From NCBI GenBank assembly GCA_033549345.1, contig JAWSUT010000021.1, positions 1 through 59,956 on the forward strand: a stretch of DNA of 59,956 nt, written 5' to 3'. Position numbers and translations under genes: made by a program. This DNA comes from JAWSUT01 sp033549345 (GTDB lineage: Bacteria > Bacillota > Dethiobacteria > Dethiobacterales > Dethiobacteraceae). Positions 42,794 to 51,610 of the stretch are shown one piece after another. The notes beneath the pieces were generated by a model that saw only the letters and a list, made by a program, of their open reading frames with translations, was not told the origin of the DNA and did no database searches. Position 1 is the stretch's first letter. The number at the start of each line of letters is the position of its first letter.

Positions 42794-42823
42794 TTGTTAT
42801 CCAAATGATGTGGGTGGTATGAT
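42794..42823 (+). promoter_or_regulatory. Probable sigma-A promoter for the amino-acid ABC operon
   Basis: TTGTTA (42794-42799), 18 bases, TATGAT (42818-42823). It gives a leader of about 185 bases before the binding protein. I checked this leader for lysine-riboswitch landmarks and saw none. The rest of the 42680-43013 gap has no gene. Confidence 0.5.
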
Positions 42824-43013
42824 AAATGCAAATAGTCGGGGGGTCTAAACCGGATTGATGCTATGTATTGGCAGGAAAAAAATTGATGCAAAATTCAAAC
42901 ACTTTAACAAATAGGAGCAGCTGTACCAAAAAGAGGGGGGGTATAGAAAACCTACTTAATATTGTCTTCATTATAAACAGGGGGAAAATTACATATAAGG
43001 AGTTGTAGGAAAA

Positions 43014-43862
43014 ATGATTAAAAAGCGAAGTCTGTTGTTGTTTATTATTTTGCTTTCTGTCTTTGCCCTGGCGTTGGTGGGCTGTGGCACGGCGGATGCA
43101 CCGGAGCCTGACGGAAATGACAACAATAATGCGGGAGACGAGGCCCTGGGTGACGGCAGTGTCGATCGTGTTCTTGCAGCCGGTGCTTTTTCTGCCGCCG
43201 GCAGCGGCGGTTATCCTCCCTTTAATTTCTATGAGGGAGATAATGTTGTTGGCTTTGATGTTGATACAGGTGAAGCGATTGCCGAACGCCTGGGTGTGGA
43301 GCTTGACTATATCACCACAGCATGGGACGGCATTATCGAAGGCCTGCGTGCCAGAAGGTATGATGCGGTACTGGGCAGTATGGCTATCACCGATGAAAGA
43401 CTGCAGGTGGTTAACTTTACTGTTCCGTATTACTACTCCGGCGCACAGTTGGTTGTACTGGAAGACTCAGGAATCACCGACCCCGCTGATATGGATGGTA
43501 AAACTATTGGTGTGGTTACCGGTACCACCTTCGCCGAAGATGCAGAAACACTCGGTGCTGAAGTCGCGCTGTACGAAGACGATAACCAGACTCTCCTCGA
43601 GCTTTTAAACGGCCGTGTGGACGGTGTAATCACCGACCGCCTGGTTGCTGTCCGGGCTATGGGTGAAATGCAGCAGGGAGACAGACTGGCCCTGGCGGGA
43701 GACCTGCTGCGCACAGAGGAAATGGCCCTTGCTATTCATAAGGATGACACCGAGCTTTTAGAGCGTCTCAATGAAATTCTATTGGAGATGCATGCTGACG
43801 GAACCCTCACAGGAATCAGTGAAGCCTGGTTTGGTGAAGGCATTGACATCACAGTAGAGTAA
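43014..43862 (+). CDS. Polar amino-acid ABC transporter binding lipoprotein
   Basis: 282 residues. Lipobox ALVGC (about Cys23), acidic Asn/Gly linker, then an SBP_3 fold: GGYPPFNFYEGDNVVGFDVD, GIIEGLRARRYDAVLGSMAI, RLQVVNFTVPYYYSGAQLVV and the C-terminal LLEMHADGTLTGISEAWFG. It binds an amino acid outside the cell for the permease and ATPase encoded downstream. Given the lysine fermentation cluster 4 kb away, lysine or another basic amino acid is a reasonable guess but not shown. Confidence 0.9.
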   Translation: MIKKRSLLLFIILLSVFALALVGCGTADAPEPDGNDNNNAGDEALGDGSVDRVLAAGAFSAAGSGGYPPFNFYEGDNVVGFDVDTGEAIAERLGVELDYITTAWDGIIEGLRARRYDAVLGSMAITDERLQVVNFTVPYYYSGAQLVVLEDSGITDPADMDGKTIGVVTGTTFAEDAETLGAEVALYEDDNQTLLELLNGRVDGVITDRLVAVRAMGEMQQGDRLALAGDLLRTEEMALAIHKDDTELLERLNEILLEMHADGTLTGISEAWFGEGIDITVE

Positions 43863-43872
43863 TGGCTCTGCC

Positions 43873-43904
43873 GGCACGGCGCCTCAGGGCGCCGTGCCTT
43901 TTTT
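43873..43904 (+). terminator. Terminator between binding protein and permease
   Basis: GGCACGGCGCC-TCAG-GGCGCCGTGCC followed by six T. A strong hairpin inside an ABC operon usually makes the binding protein transcript more abundant than those of the permease and ATPase. Confidence 0.9.
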
Positions 43905-43999
43905 CATACGGCATTAACTTATCTTACAATCATGCAAAATGGCATGAGCTTATCTGAATAACAGAAAAGGGTAAGCGCTTCTTGTGAGCTGAAAGGGTG

Positions 44000-44686
44000 A
44001 TGGAGAACATGTTGAACTTTAATTTCCCTTATGATTTTACCGTCATTCCTGAATACTTTCCGCGTTTCTGGCCTGCGGCAGTTATGACACTGCAAATCAC
44101 CACCCTGGGGATTTTATTCGGCCTGTTTCTTGGCCTTGTGGTGGCTTTGCTGCGCATCTCAAAAATTAGTTTTCTCAATGCTCCGGCCAGGGCCTATATC
44201 TGGGCCATCCGTGGGACACCACTCCTTTTGCAGCTGTGGATTGTCTATTATGGCCTGGCACCCATCGTGAAAATTCCGGGATTCCCTTCAGCGGTTATCG
44301 CACTGGGTGTGCACAATGCCGCTTATATTGCTGAAATTTTCCGCGGCGCCATTCAGTCTATTGACCGGGGACAACGGGAAGCGGGGCTCTCTTTGGGCAT
44401 GACAACCTGGCAGACAATGAAACGCATTATTTTGCCCCAGGCTTTTAAACGGGCGGTGCCGCCCCTGGGCAACCAGTTTATTATTGCTCTGAAAGACTCC
44501 TCCCTGGCCAGCACCATCGCCGTCCATGAACTGCTTCTGCGCAGCAGACAGTATGCGTCTTCCACGTTTCTTTTCCTGGAAATGCTGATTATTGCCGGTA
44601 TTTATTATCTGATTATGACGTCTGTGCTGAGTGTGGCCGTGGGTAAAGTTGAAGAGAAACTGCGTGTCAGCGAATACCGGGATTAA
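44000..44686 (+). CDS. Polar amino-acid ABC transporter permease
   Basis: About 228 residues with five helices. LQITTLGILFGLFLGLVVALLRIS, YIWAIRGTPLLLQLWIVYYG and the EAGLSLGMTTWQTMKRIILP coupling (EAA) loop followed by QAFKRAVPPLGNQF are typical of HisM/GlnP permeases. ATG 44000 is chosen over a GTG one codon earlier. It is followed after 12 bases by the ATPase reading frame. Confidence 0.93.
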   Translation: MENMLNFNFPYDFTVIPEYFPRFWPAAVMTLQITTLGILFGLFLGLVVALLRISKISFLNAPARAYIWAIRGTPLLLQLWIVYYGLAPIVKIPGFPSAVIALGVHNAAYIAEIFRGAIQSIDRGQREAGLSLGMTTWQTMKRIILPQAFKRAVPPLGNQFIIALKDSSLASTIAVHELLLRSRQYASSTFLFLEMLIIAGIYYLIMTSVLSVAVGKVEEKLRVSEYRD

Positions 44687-44698
44687 GGAGGTTATCTG

Positions 44699-45419
44699 AT
44701 GATTCAAATAAACGGTTTGCATAAGTGGTTTGGCGACCTCCACGTCCTCAAAGGCATAGATCTTCATGTTGCCAACAGTGAAGTGGTGGTCCTCATCGGC
44801 GCCAGCGGCTCGGGGAAGAGTACACTGCTGCGCTGTGTCAATTTTCTTGAAATCCCCCAGGAGGGCCGGATTACGATTGACGGAGAGACAATTAACCCGT
44901 CCCGCAAAGATATTCACCGTATCCGTCAGGAAGTGGGTATGGTATTTCAGCATTTTAACCTTTTTCCGCATATGACTGTGATGGGGAATGTGATTGAAGG
45001 GCTGACACAGGTGAAAAGGGTATCGAAACGTGAAGCGGTTGCAATTGGCGAAAAGCTGCTGGAGAAAGTAGGGCTCTCCGACAAAGCAGGCACCTACCCC
45101 GCGATGCTTTCCGGTGGCCAGAAACAGCGTGTGGCCATTGCGGGCATTGGGCATGAAACCCAAAATAATGCTTTTTGACGAGCCAACATCTGCACTGGAT
45201 CCGGAACTGGTGGGTGAAGTGCTGGCTGTTATGAAAGAACTGGCCAAAGAAGGCATGACCATGATTGTGGTGAGCCATGAGATGGGCTTTGCCAGGGAAG
45301 TTGCCGACCGGGTTATTTATATGGACGAAGGTCTTATCGTTGAGCAGGGTTCCCCCGCTGAAATCTACAGCAACCCGCAAAATGAAAGGACACGGTCTTT
45401 TTTAAGCCGTATCCTTTAA
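44699..45419 (+). pseudogene. Polar amino-acid ABC transporter ATPase, frameshifted (two-base deletion)
   Basis: The first frame (44699-45178) holds Walker A GASGSGKSTLLRC, the Q-loop QHFNLFPH and the signature LSGGQKQRVAIA, then goes out of frame. The normal continuation RALGMKPKIMLFDEPTSALD (Walker B, D-loop) and SHEMGFA (switch His) is in another frame, ending at 45419. The sequence ATTGCGGGCATTG at 45137-45149 would be restored by adding two bases (GCGCGGGCA), so a CG-dinucleotide deletion at 45140-45144 explains the break. This could be a real mutation, an assembly error in a GC stretch or, less likely, programmed frameshifting. All other residues look intact, which favours a recent or technical change. 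Confidence 0.88.
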
Positions 45420-45437
45420 GGTGCAACCGACAGGGTT

Positions 45438-47102
45438 TTAGTCGCCCAGGATGTGGGCAATCAGGATTCCCAGATGGAGGTTTAGCAAATCCTCTGAGTT
45501 TTCCAGGTTCATCCCGGTGAGGCGGGCAATTTTATTCAGGCGGTATTTCAGCGTATGCCGGTGAATGAACAGCTTGCTCGCGGCTTCTTTGATATTCCGG
45601 TTTTCATCAAGATACACTTTTAGCGTTTTTAGCAGTTCTCCCTGGTTCTGCCGGTCATCCTCAACAATCTTCTGTACGGTATCCAGGTAAAAAGCCGATA
45701 ATTCTGCTTCGTTTTCGCTGTGCAGGAGCAGACGGAAGGCCCCCAGGTCGGAGAAACTGAATACCCCGCCGGCGTTTTGGGTCTTTTGCGCTATTTTCAG
45801 CGCTTTTTCTCCTTCCCAATAGCTCTTTGCCAGTTCACCAAGTTCCGTGTAAGGGCGTCCCAGGCCTGCCGACAGAGTGAACGTATCCATCGTTTTTTCA
45901 ATTTCATTTTTTAGTCTCGTCGCCAGTGTGACGCCGGCATCACGGGAGAGGTAACGTTCGTCAAGCAGGAGTACGATTACGGTTCCGCTTTGCAACCGGC
46001 AGATATTCTTTATATTGTCTTTTGCTAAGGTTTTGCGAATCAGAGAAAACAGGCGGGTTTTTAGCTGGATAATTTCCGGCTCGGAAAGGTGCTCCACAAT
46101 GTTTTCAAACTGATTGATTTTAATCAGCATAAATATGCCGCGCTGAATGGTTTCGTAACCCAGAAACCGTGCCCGCCGCAAAACGATATCTTCAGATGAG
46201 TAGTTACCTGATAGCAAATCGTCCAGAAAGTCACCTTTGAGGCGATTTTCCGCTTCGCGAACTGCGGCTTCTTTTAGCAGTACCAGGGAACAAAGAGTTG
46301 CCGCCTGATGCAGTGCAGCAAGATTTAAATCGTTAAATGTGTGACTATCTCCCAGTACGGACAGATAGGCTGATATCGTATCTCCGGACATAACGGGAAC
46401 AATGACCTGTGGGCGGACACCTTTATTGTCGGATCCGGCGACTTCTGCGGCTTTTTTTTCTTTCTCCAGCGTATTAAGAATCCCGTTTTCACGCAGTGCC
46501 TTAAATTCTTCCAGAACGCTTTCATCCGAAGATACTTTTTCTCCGGCCGGAGGAGCTGAGCCGGCAAGGAGGCGGAAGTCACGGTCCACAAGCCGGACTT
46601 CCCGACTGACCAGTTCGGCCAGTACGCAAAGAATTTCCGGCAGCCCCTGGTTATTCAACACAATTTGCGTCAGACGGTGATGCAGTTCCTGGGAGTATGA
46701 CAAGACCTGGAACTGATGGTTTAGCAGGCGGGTGAGAATCGCTTTTGAAAGGGTGGCAAACGTGGCATCCCGGGGAAGCTCAACAACGGGAAGATTGTAC
46801 GCATCGGCCTGCTGCAAAATAATGGGGGGTATTTCTTCCAGGTAATAGCCTGTTTGGATAGCAAGACAGGCCAGTCCCTTCTCAACAAGGTGCGGGACAA
46901 GCTGTTCCTGCAGACCGGGATTATCCAAAAGGCCGAATGCCGTGGTGATTAACAATTCACCGTCCCTGGACAAGTTCAGTTCATCAAGGATTTCCAGGAT
47001 ATTAACCCATTTAATTTTTCTGTCGAGCCCGCCGAGCCCGGCACGGATTTTAGCCTCTTTTAATACTTCCAGGTGCAGTGCCTCATGGACCGTTAGTGTC
47101 AT
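45438..47102 (-). CDS. PucR-family transcriptional regulator
   Basis: 554 residues. N-terminal PucR sensor domain (about 1-125; EVLKEAKIRAGLGGLDRKIK), a GAF-like middle, a CdaR-type GGDEF-like domain (about 300-420), and a C-terminal helix-turn-helix (NIKEAASKLFIHRHTLKYRL). Family members activate purine, allantoin or amino-acid catabolic genes in response to the substrate. It is divergent from the amidohydrolase/lysine operon and convergent with the amino-acid ABC operon 18 bases away, so it is the natural candidate regulator of one or both. Two dyads lie in the shared upstream gap. Confidence 0.85.
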   Translation of the reverse strand: MTLTVHEALHLEVLKEAKIRAGLGGLDRKIKWVNILEILDELNLSRDGELLITTAFGLLDNPGLQEQLVPHLVEKGLACLAIQTGYYLEEIPPIILQQADAYNLPVVELPRDATFATLSKAILTRLLNHQFQVLSYSQELHHRLTQIVLNNQGLPEILCVLAELVSREVRLVDRDFRLLAGSAPPAGEKVSSDESVLEEFKALRENGILNTLEKEKKAAEVAGSDNKGVRPQVIVPVMSGDTISAYLSVLGDSHTFNDLNLAALHQAATLCSLVLLKEAAVREAENRLKGDFLDDLLSGNYSSEDIVLRRARFLGYETIQRGIFMLIKINQFENIVEHLSEPEIIQLKTRLFSLIRKTLAKDNIKNICRLQSGTVIVLLLDERYLSRDAGVTLATRLKNEIEKTMDTFTLSAGLGRPYTELGELAKSYWEGEKALKIAQKTQNAGGVFSFSDLGAFRLLLHSENEAELSAFYLDTVQKIVEDDRQNQGELLKTLKVYLDENRNIKEAASKLFIHRHTLKYRLNKIARLTGMNLENSEDLLNLHLGILIAHILGD

Positions 47103-47161
47103 GGCGTTCCTCCGGACTTTTTAAAAAGATATTCGTGATTGAATGGGTTATTCCTGCCCGA

Positions 47162-47217
47162 TTTATACTCCGTGTATAAAACGGTAAGTAGATTTTCCTA
47201 AGCAGGTACCATAGGAA
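47162..47217. promoter_or_regulatory. Two dyads in the PucR-amidohydrolase intergenic region, candidate operators
   Basis: TTTATAC-tccgt-GTATAAA (47162-47180, perfect 7-bp arms) and TTCCTA-n11-TAGGAA (47195-47217). They lie between the divergent PucR and amidohydrolase starts. Assignment to PucR binding is inference; no strong sigma-A promoter stands out in either direction. Confidence 0.4.
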
Positions 47218-47291
47218 ACAACAGGTATTTGTGTTATTTTCAAAATATACAGACAGCGCCTGAATTGGCCTGGTGAAAGGTGCGCATCGAC

Positions 47292-48899
47292 ATGGATTGG
47301 CAGAGGGCAAATCTTATCCTGATAAATGGAAATATCATTACCATTGACGGCCGGAGACCTTTTGGCCGCGCTGTTGCTGTACATGATAACAGGATTATCT
47401 TTGTCGGCGCTTCCAAGGAAGCATTGTCCCTGGCAGCTCCCCGCGCCACCGTGATTGATTTGAAGGGACGGACGGTCCTGCCGGGGCTGATTGACAATCA
47501 CTGTCATTTTATGCAAACCGGATATGCGGCAAACGATATCGATCTGCAGGGGAAGAATACCGTAGCAGATATCAAAGAAACAATTGCCATCGCATCGCGT
47601 TTTTTCCCTCCGGGCTCCATTATCCGGGGATTTGGTTATGACGACTACCAGTTTCCTGACGGTGTTCCGCCATCCCGTTGGGACCTGGACGCCGCAGCGC
47701 CGGACCATCTCGTCTGGCTAAATCGAATAGACCTACATTCTTCTGTGGCCAACAGCCGTTTTTTAAACAACCTGGAGATTCCCTTAGATACTGCCGGACT
47801 GGAAATTGACGAACAGGGTGTGGTGACCGGCAGGCTGCGGTCGGAGGCGGACAGAATCGCCCGTGAATTCAGCAGCAGACTGATTGGCCCCGAGACCAGA
47901 GGGGTTGCCTTGCGTGAAGCTGTGCGGCAGGCACTGCGAACCGGGGTGACCACAGTTTGTGCCATGGAAGGGGGTGACGATTCCCAGGATATGGACGCTG
48001 ACTTTCTTTTGTATAATCAGGGTCAGCTGCCCCTCAGGGTGGAGGTCTTTTATCAAACGAGGGACATTGCAAAAGTTGTCGGGTTGGGTTTGCGCAGAAT
48101 CGGCGGCTGTATTCTGGTTGACGGCTCTTTCGGTTCACGGACGGCCGCACTTCTGGAACCGTACGCTGACGATCCCGAAAACTATGGCTACCTTTATTTT
48201 GACCAGCATGAACTCGACGATTTTGTGGAACAGGTCCATATGGCCGGACTGCAGCTATCGATGCATGTAATAGGTGACAGGGCGATTGAACTTATGCTAA
48301 ATTCCCTGGAAAAAGTGATAACCAAGTATCCCCGTCCGGACCACCGCCACCGGATTGAGCATTTTGAACTTCCTACCCGTGAACATATCGAGCGGGCGAG
48401 GAAACTGGGCCTGGTTCTATCGGTACAGCCTGCTTTTGAATATTTCTGGGGCGGCGCAGAAAACATGTATGGCGAGCGTCTGGGCCCGGAGAGAGTTCTG
48501 CGCACAAATCCACTGCGAACAATGCTGAAAAGGGGCCTGCTAATAGCTGGAGGCTCCGATTCTGCGGTAACTCCGCTGGACATTATCCTTGCGATTCATG
48601 CTGCTGTAAACCATCCCAATAAGAATGAAAGCGTGGAGATATTTGAGGCGGTGAGAATGTTCACCCTGGACGGAGCAAAGGCGCTTTTCCGGGAAAAAGA
48701 ATTGGGTTCCATAACGCCCGGCAAGCTGGCGGATATGGTTGTGCTTGCAGAAGACCCTTGTGCCATAACGGCCAGGACACTAAAGAGCATGAATGTGGAT
48801 ATGACAATCGTAGGAGGGAAGATTGTTTATGACCGTGAGGGTGCCATTCCTCTCTTCGAATTGGGCGGACAGAAAATAAACGTAAGGGAGGGATTTTGA
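47292..48899 (+). CDS. Amidohydrolase family 3 (YtcJ-like) metal-dependent hydrolase
   Basis: About 535 residues. HxH metal motif in GLIDNHCHFMQTG (about 70), further ligands in MHVIGDRAIEL and HRHRIEHFEL, and a late Asp in IAGGSDSAVTPLD. The C-terminal beta-sandwich end (GSITPGKLADMVVLAEDP) is typical of amidohydrolases. The substrate is unknown; family members hydrolyse amides, imides or formamides. It starts the lysine-degradation operon and its TGA overlaps the kamD ATG, so it may release lysine or a lysine derivative from a conjugate; that is inference. ATG 47292 (site AAAGGTG) is preferred to a GTG four codons earlier. Confidence 0.8.
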   Translation: MDWQRANLILINGNIITIDGRRPFGRAVAVHDNRIIFVGASKEALSLAAPRATVIDLKGRTVLPGLIDNHCHFMQTGYAANDIDLQGKNTVADIKETIAIASRFFPPGSIIRGFGYDDYQFPDGVPPSRWDLDAAAPDHLVWLNRIDLHSSVANSRFLNNLEIPLDTAGLEIDEQGVVTGRLRSEADRIAREFSSRLIGPETRGVALREAVRQALRTGVTTVCAMEGGDDSQDMDADFLLYNQGQLPLRVEVFYQTRDIAKVVGLGLRRIGGCILVDGSFGSRTAALLEPYADDPENYGYLYFDQHELDDFVEQVHMAGLQLSMHVIGDRAIELMLNSLEKVITKYPRPDHRHRIEHFELPTREHIERARKLGLVLSVQPAFEYFWGGAENMYGERLGPERVLRTNPLRTMLKRGLLIAGGSDSAVTPLDIILAIHAAVNHPNKNESVEIFEAVRMFTLDGAKALFREKELGSITPGKLADMVVLAEDPCAITARTLKSMNVDMTIVGGKIVYDREGAIPLFELGGQKINVREGF

Positions 48900-50452
48900 T
48901 GGAGCTGCGTTTGGATGAGAAAAAAGTTGCAATGGCAAGAGATCTTGCCGGCAAAATCGTTGCCGAGGTGATGCGTTATATCGAAGACCATACCACTGTT
49001 TCGGTCGAACGGTCTTATCTTCGTCTGTTGGGACTCGACGGTACCGACGCAAACGGTGTACCTCTTCCCAATGTCGTAGTAAAACAGCTTCATGACGGCG
49101 GAGGCCTTTCCCGGGGAGCCTGCTACTGGGTGGCAAATGCGATGCATACTTACGGGATTTCGCTGCAGGATATGGCGCTGGAAGTTGCGCAGGGGAAGCT
49201 GAACTTGCTCAGTGTTAAACAAAATGACCTCGCTGTTTTACAGCCCCTTTTACATCAGTTAGCGGAAACGGGAATGAAAAAAATTGACAGGCAAAAAGAA
49301 GAGAGGAACCGGCTGCAGAAAGCACTCGGTAAAGGCAGTGAACCTCTTCTTTATATTATCGTCGCTACAGGAGATATCTACGCCGATGTCAGCCAGGCCC
49401 GGGCCGGCGGGATGCAGGGTGCAGATATTGTAGCCGTTATCCGTCATACGGCCCAAAGCCTTCTGGACTATGTCCCCTACAGTGCAATCCGGGGGGGTGT
49501 GGGCGGCACATACGCCACCCAGGAGAATTTCCGTATCATGCGTGAGGCCATGGATGAAGCCGGGCACGAAGCGGGCAAGTATATTATGGTTACCAATTAC
49601 TGTTCAGGGCTCTGCATGCCGGAAATAGCTGTTATGGGAGCATTGGAACGCCTCGACGTCATGTTAAACGACTCGATGTACGGCATTATCTTCCGCGACA
49701 TAAACATGCGCCGCACACTGGTTGACCAGTATGTTTCACGCCTGATTAACGGGTATGCCGGCATTATTATTAACACCGGTGAAGACAATTACCTAACAAC
49801 TGCGGACTCATTTGAAAAGGCACATACAGTGATTGCTTCCCAGTTCATCAATGAGCGTTTTGCCCTCGAAAGTGGCTTGCGCGAGGAACAAATCGGACTT
49901 GGCCACGCATTTGAAATAAATCCCCAAAAGGAAGACAGCCTGCTTTTGGAGATGGCGCAGGCTCAACTGGTACGGCAGCTTTTCCCCCGTTCTCCCATCA
50001 AATATATGCCTCCTACAAAATACATGACCGGAAATATCTTTAAAGGCCATGTACAGAACACACTGTTCAATCTGACTTCGGTACTGACGGGGCAGTCCAT
50101 TCACCTTTTGGGCATGTTAACGGAAGCGCTGCATACACCCCACCTCCAGGACCGTTATCTTAGTGTGGAAAACGCCCGGTATGTTTTTGCTGCCGCGCGG
50201 AATTTAGGCGGGGAAATGATGGTGAAGCCGGGTGGAAAAATGGAGCAGCGTGCCGGGCAGGTTCTAAACGATGCGGTGGGAATGCTGGAGGAAATTGCCT
50301 CTCTTGGGCTGATGGAAGCAATCAGCAGGGGTATGTTCGCTGATATCGCCCGCAAGCAGGACGGAGGGAAGGGCCTGGAAGGTGTAGTAACCAAAACGGC
50401 TGATTATTACACGCCCTTTATCGAGATGCTGCGGGAAAGGAGGACGGGGTAG
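48899..50452 (+). CDS. kamD: Lysine 5,6-aminomutase alpha subunit
   Basis: 517 residues, the normal size. It carries the KamD features: TIM-barrel start EKKVAMARDLAGKIV, SVERSYLRLLGLDG, IRGGVGGTYATQENFRIMRE and the LCMPEIAVMGALERLDVMLND segment. Together with KamE it moves the terminal amino group of D-lysine or L-beta-lysine to C5 using adenosylcobalamin and PLP. It starts in a four-base overlap with the amidohydrolase and is followed by kamE one base after its stop. Confidence 0.93.
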   Translation: MELRLDEKKVAMARDLAGKIVAEVMRYIEDHTTVSVERSYLRLLGLDGTDANGVPLPNVVVKQLHDGGGLSRGACYWVANAMHTYGISLQDMALEVAQGKLNLLSVKQNDLAVLQPLLHQLAETGMKKIDRQKEERNRLQKALGKGSEPLLYIIVATGDIYADVSQARAGGMQGADIVAVIRHTAQSLLDYVPYSAIRGGVGGTYATQENFRIMREAMDEAGHEAGKYIMVTNYCSGLCMPEIAVMGALERLDVMLNDSMYGIIFRDINMRRTLVDQYVSRLINGYAGIIINTGEDNYLTTADSFEKAHTVIASQFINERFALESGLREEQIGLGHAFEINPQKEDSLLLEMAQAQLVRQLFPRSPIKYMPPTKYMTGNIFKGHVQNTLFNLTSVLTGQSIHLLGMLTEALHTPHLQDRYLSVENARYVFAAARNLGGEMMVKPGGKMEQRAGQVLNDAVGMLEEIASLGLMEAISRGMFADIARKQDGGKGLEGVVTKTADYYTPFIEMLRERRTG

Positions 50453-50453
50453 G

Positions 50454-51203
50454 ATGGATTTAAAACGGGTTAAACCGTATGGTGACACACTCAATGACGG
50501 CGCCACACAGCTTTCATTTACATTACCTGTGCCTGCCGGGGATGAAGCGTCCGAAACCGCCCGGCAGTTAACGGCGAAAATGGGATTTCGGGAACCCCGT
50601 GTGGCGTATATGCAGCCGCTTAGCCCGGAATTCACCTTCTTTATTGTTTACGGTAGTTGCGAGGCCACTGTGGATTACACTGCTGTCCAGGTTCCCCGCG
50701 TCAAAGTTCCGCTCATCAGCCCTGCGGAAGTGAATGCCTTTATCCGGGAACGACTGGGCCGCAAGCTGGTAGCGGTGGGAGCGTGCATTGAAAGTGACGC
50801 CCATACCGTGGGCATCGATGCCATTATGAATATGAAGGGTTACGACGGGCATAAAGGGTTGGAGAGTTACGCTGAAATTGACGCCATCAATCTCGGTGCT
50901 CAGGTTTCCTGTGAAGAGCTTCTGGCGACAGTTCTGGAGAAGGGAGCTGACGTACTGTTGATTTCCCAGGTGGTGACGCAGCGAGATATTCATATTAAAA
51001 ACCTGACACGCCTGGTAGATATGTTGGAAGCGGAGGAAATCCGGGAAAAAATTATTCTGATTGTCGGAGGCCCGCGGATTAATCAGGAACTGGCAAAGGA
51101 ATTAGGTTATGATGCCGGGTTTGGACCCGGTACAGTGGCCGCAAGTGTGGCCTCCTACCTGGTCCATGAGCTGGCAAAAAGAAGCAATGCGGGAGGATCT
51201 TAA
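50454..51203 (+). CDS. kamE: Lysine 5,6-aminomutase beta subunit
   Basis: 249 residues. The B12-binding domain has the DxHxxG motif in ESDAHTVGIDAI, and NMKGYDGHKGLESY matches the KamE segment that carries the PLP-binding lysine. ILIVGGPRINQELAKELGYD and GFGPGTVAAS complete the corrin pocket. It binds adenosylcobalamin and PLP and completes the heterotetramer with KamD. Confidence 0.93.
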   Translation: MDLKRVKPYGDTLNDGATQLSFTLPVPAGDEASETARQLTAKMGFREPRVAYMQPLSPEFTFFIVYGSCEATVDYTAVQVPRVKVPLISPAEVNAFIRERLGRKLVAVGACIESDAHTVGIDAIMNMKGYDGHKGLESYAEIDAINLGAQVSCEELLATVLEKGADVLLISQVVTQRDIHIKNLTRLVDMLEAEEIREKIILIVGGPRINQELAKELGYDAGFGPGTVAASVASYLVHELAKRSNAGGS

Positions 51204-51204
51204 G

Positions 51205-51594
51205 ATGGAAGTTGACGCAATGATCAGAGTGAGAATGAGCGAACACGATGCCCATTATGCCGGGGGCCTGGTGGATGGAGCACGAATCCTGAATCTTTTT
51301 GGTGATGTGGCTACAGAACTCCTCATCAGGCATGACGGGGACGAAGGTCTCTTTGTTGCTTACCAGAGTGTGGAATTTCTAAATCCTGTCTATGCCGGCG
51401 ACTACATTGAAGCCTACGGTAAAATTACCAGGGTTGGGAACACGTCCCGCGAAATGGAGTTTACCGCCCAAAAAGTGATCAGGCCGGCAGGGGATAGCAG
51501 TCACCCCTCAGCTGCCAACGTATTAGAACAGCCGGTGATAGTGGTTAAAGCAAGGGGAACCTGTGTGGTGCCCAGGGACAAACAGCGAAAATAA
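51205..51594 (+). CDS. kal: 3-aminobutyryl-CoA ammonia-lyase
   Basis: 129 residues, hot-dog fold size. IRVRMSEHDAHYAGGLVDGA and QSVEFLNPVYAGDYIEAYG match Kal from lysine-fermenting clostridia and fusobacteria, which eliminates ammonia from L-3-aminobutyryl-CoA to give crotonyl-CoA. ATG 51205 is directly behind GGGAGGATC and lies one base after the kamE stop. Upstream in-frame extensions overlap kamE and do not look like the family. Confidence 0.9.
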   Translation: MEVDAMIRVRMSEHDAHYAGGLVDGARILNLFGDVATELLIRHDGDEGLFVAYQSVEFLNPVYAGDYIEAYGKITRVGNTSREMEFTAQKVIRPAGDSSHPSAANVLEQPVIVVKARGTCVVPRDKQRK

Positions 51595-51610
51595 AGGCAG
51601 GTGAACTACT

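Noticed and set aside
42824..43013. Lysine riboswitch before the amino-acid ABC operon
   Set aside because: The 185-base leader lacks the conserved lysine-riboswitch core motifs; no alternative class was recognised.
44288..45262. Long minus-strand ORF (324 codons) opposite the amino-acid permease and ATPase
   Set aside because: It is a codon-bias shadow of two clearly recognisable plus-strand genes and has no family features.
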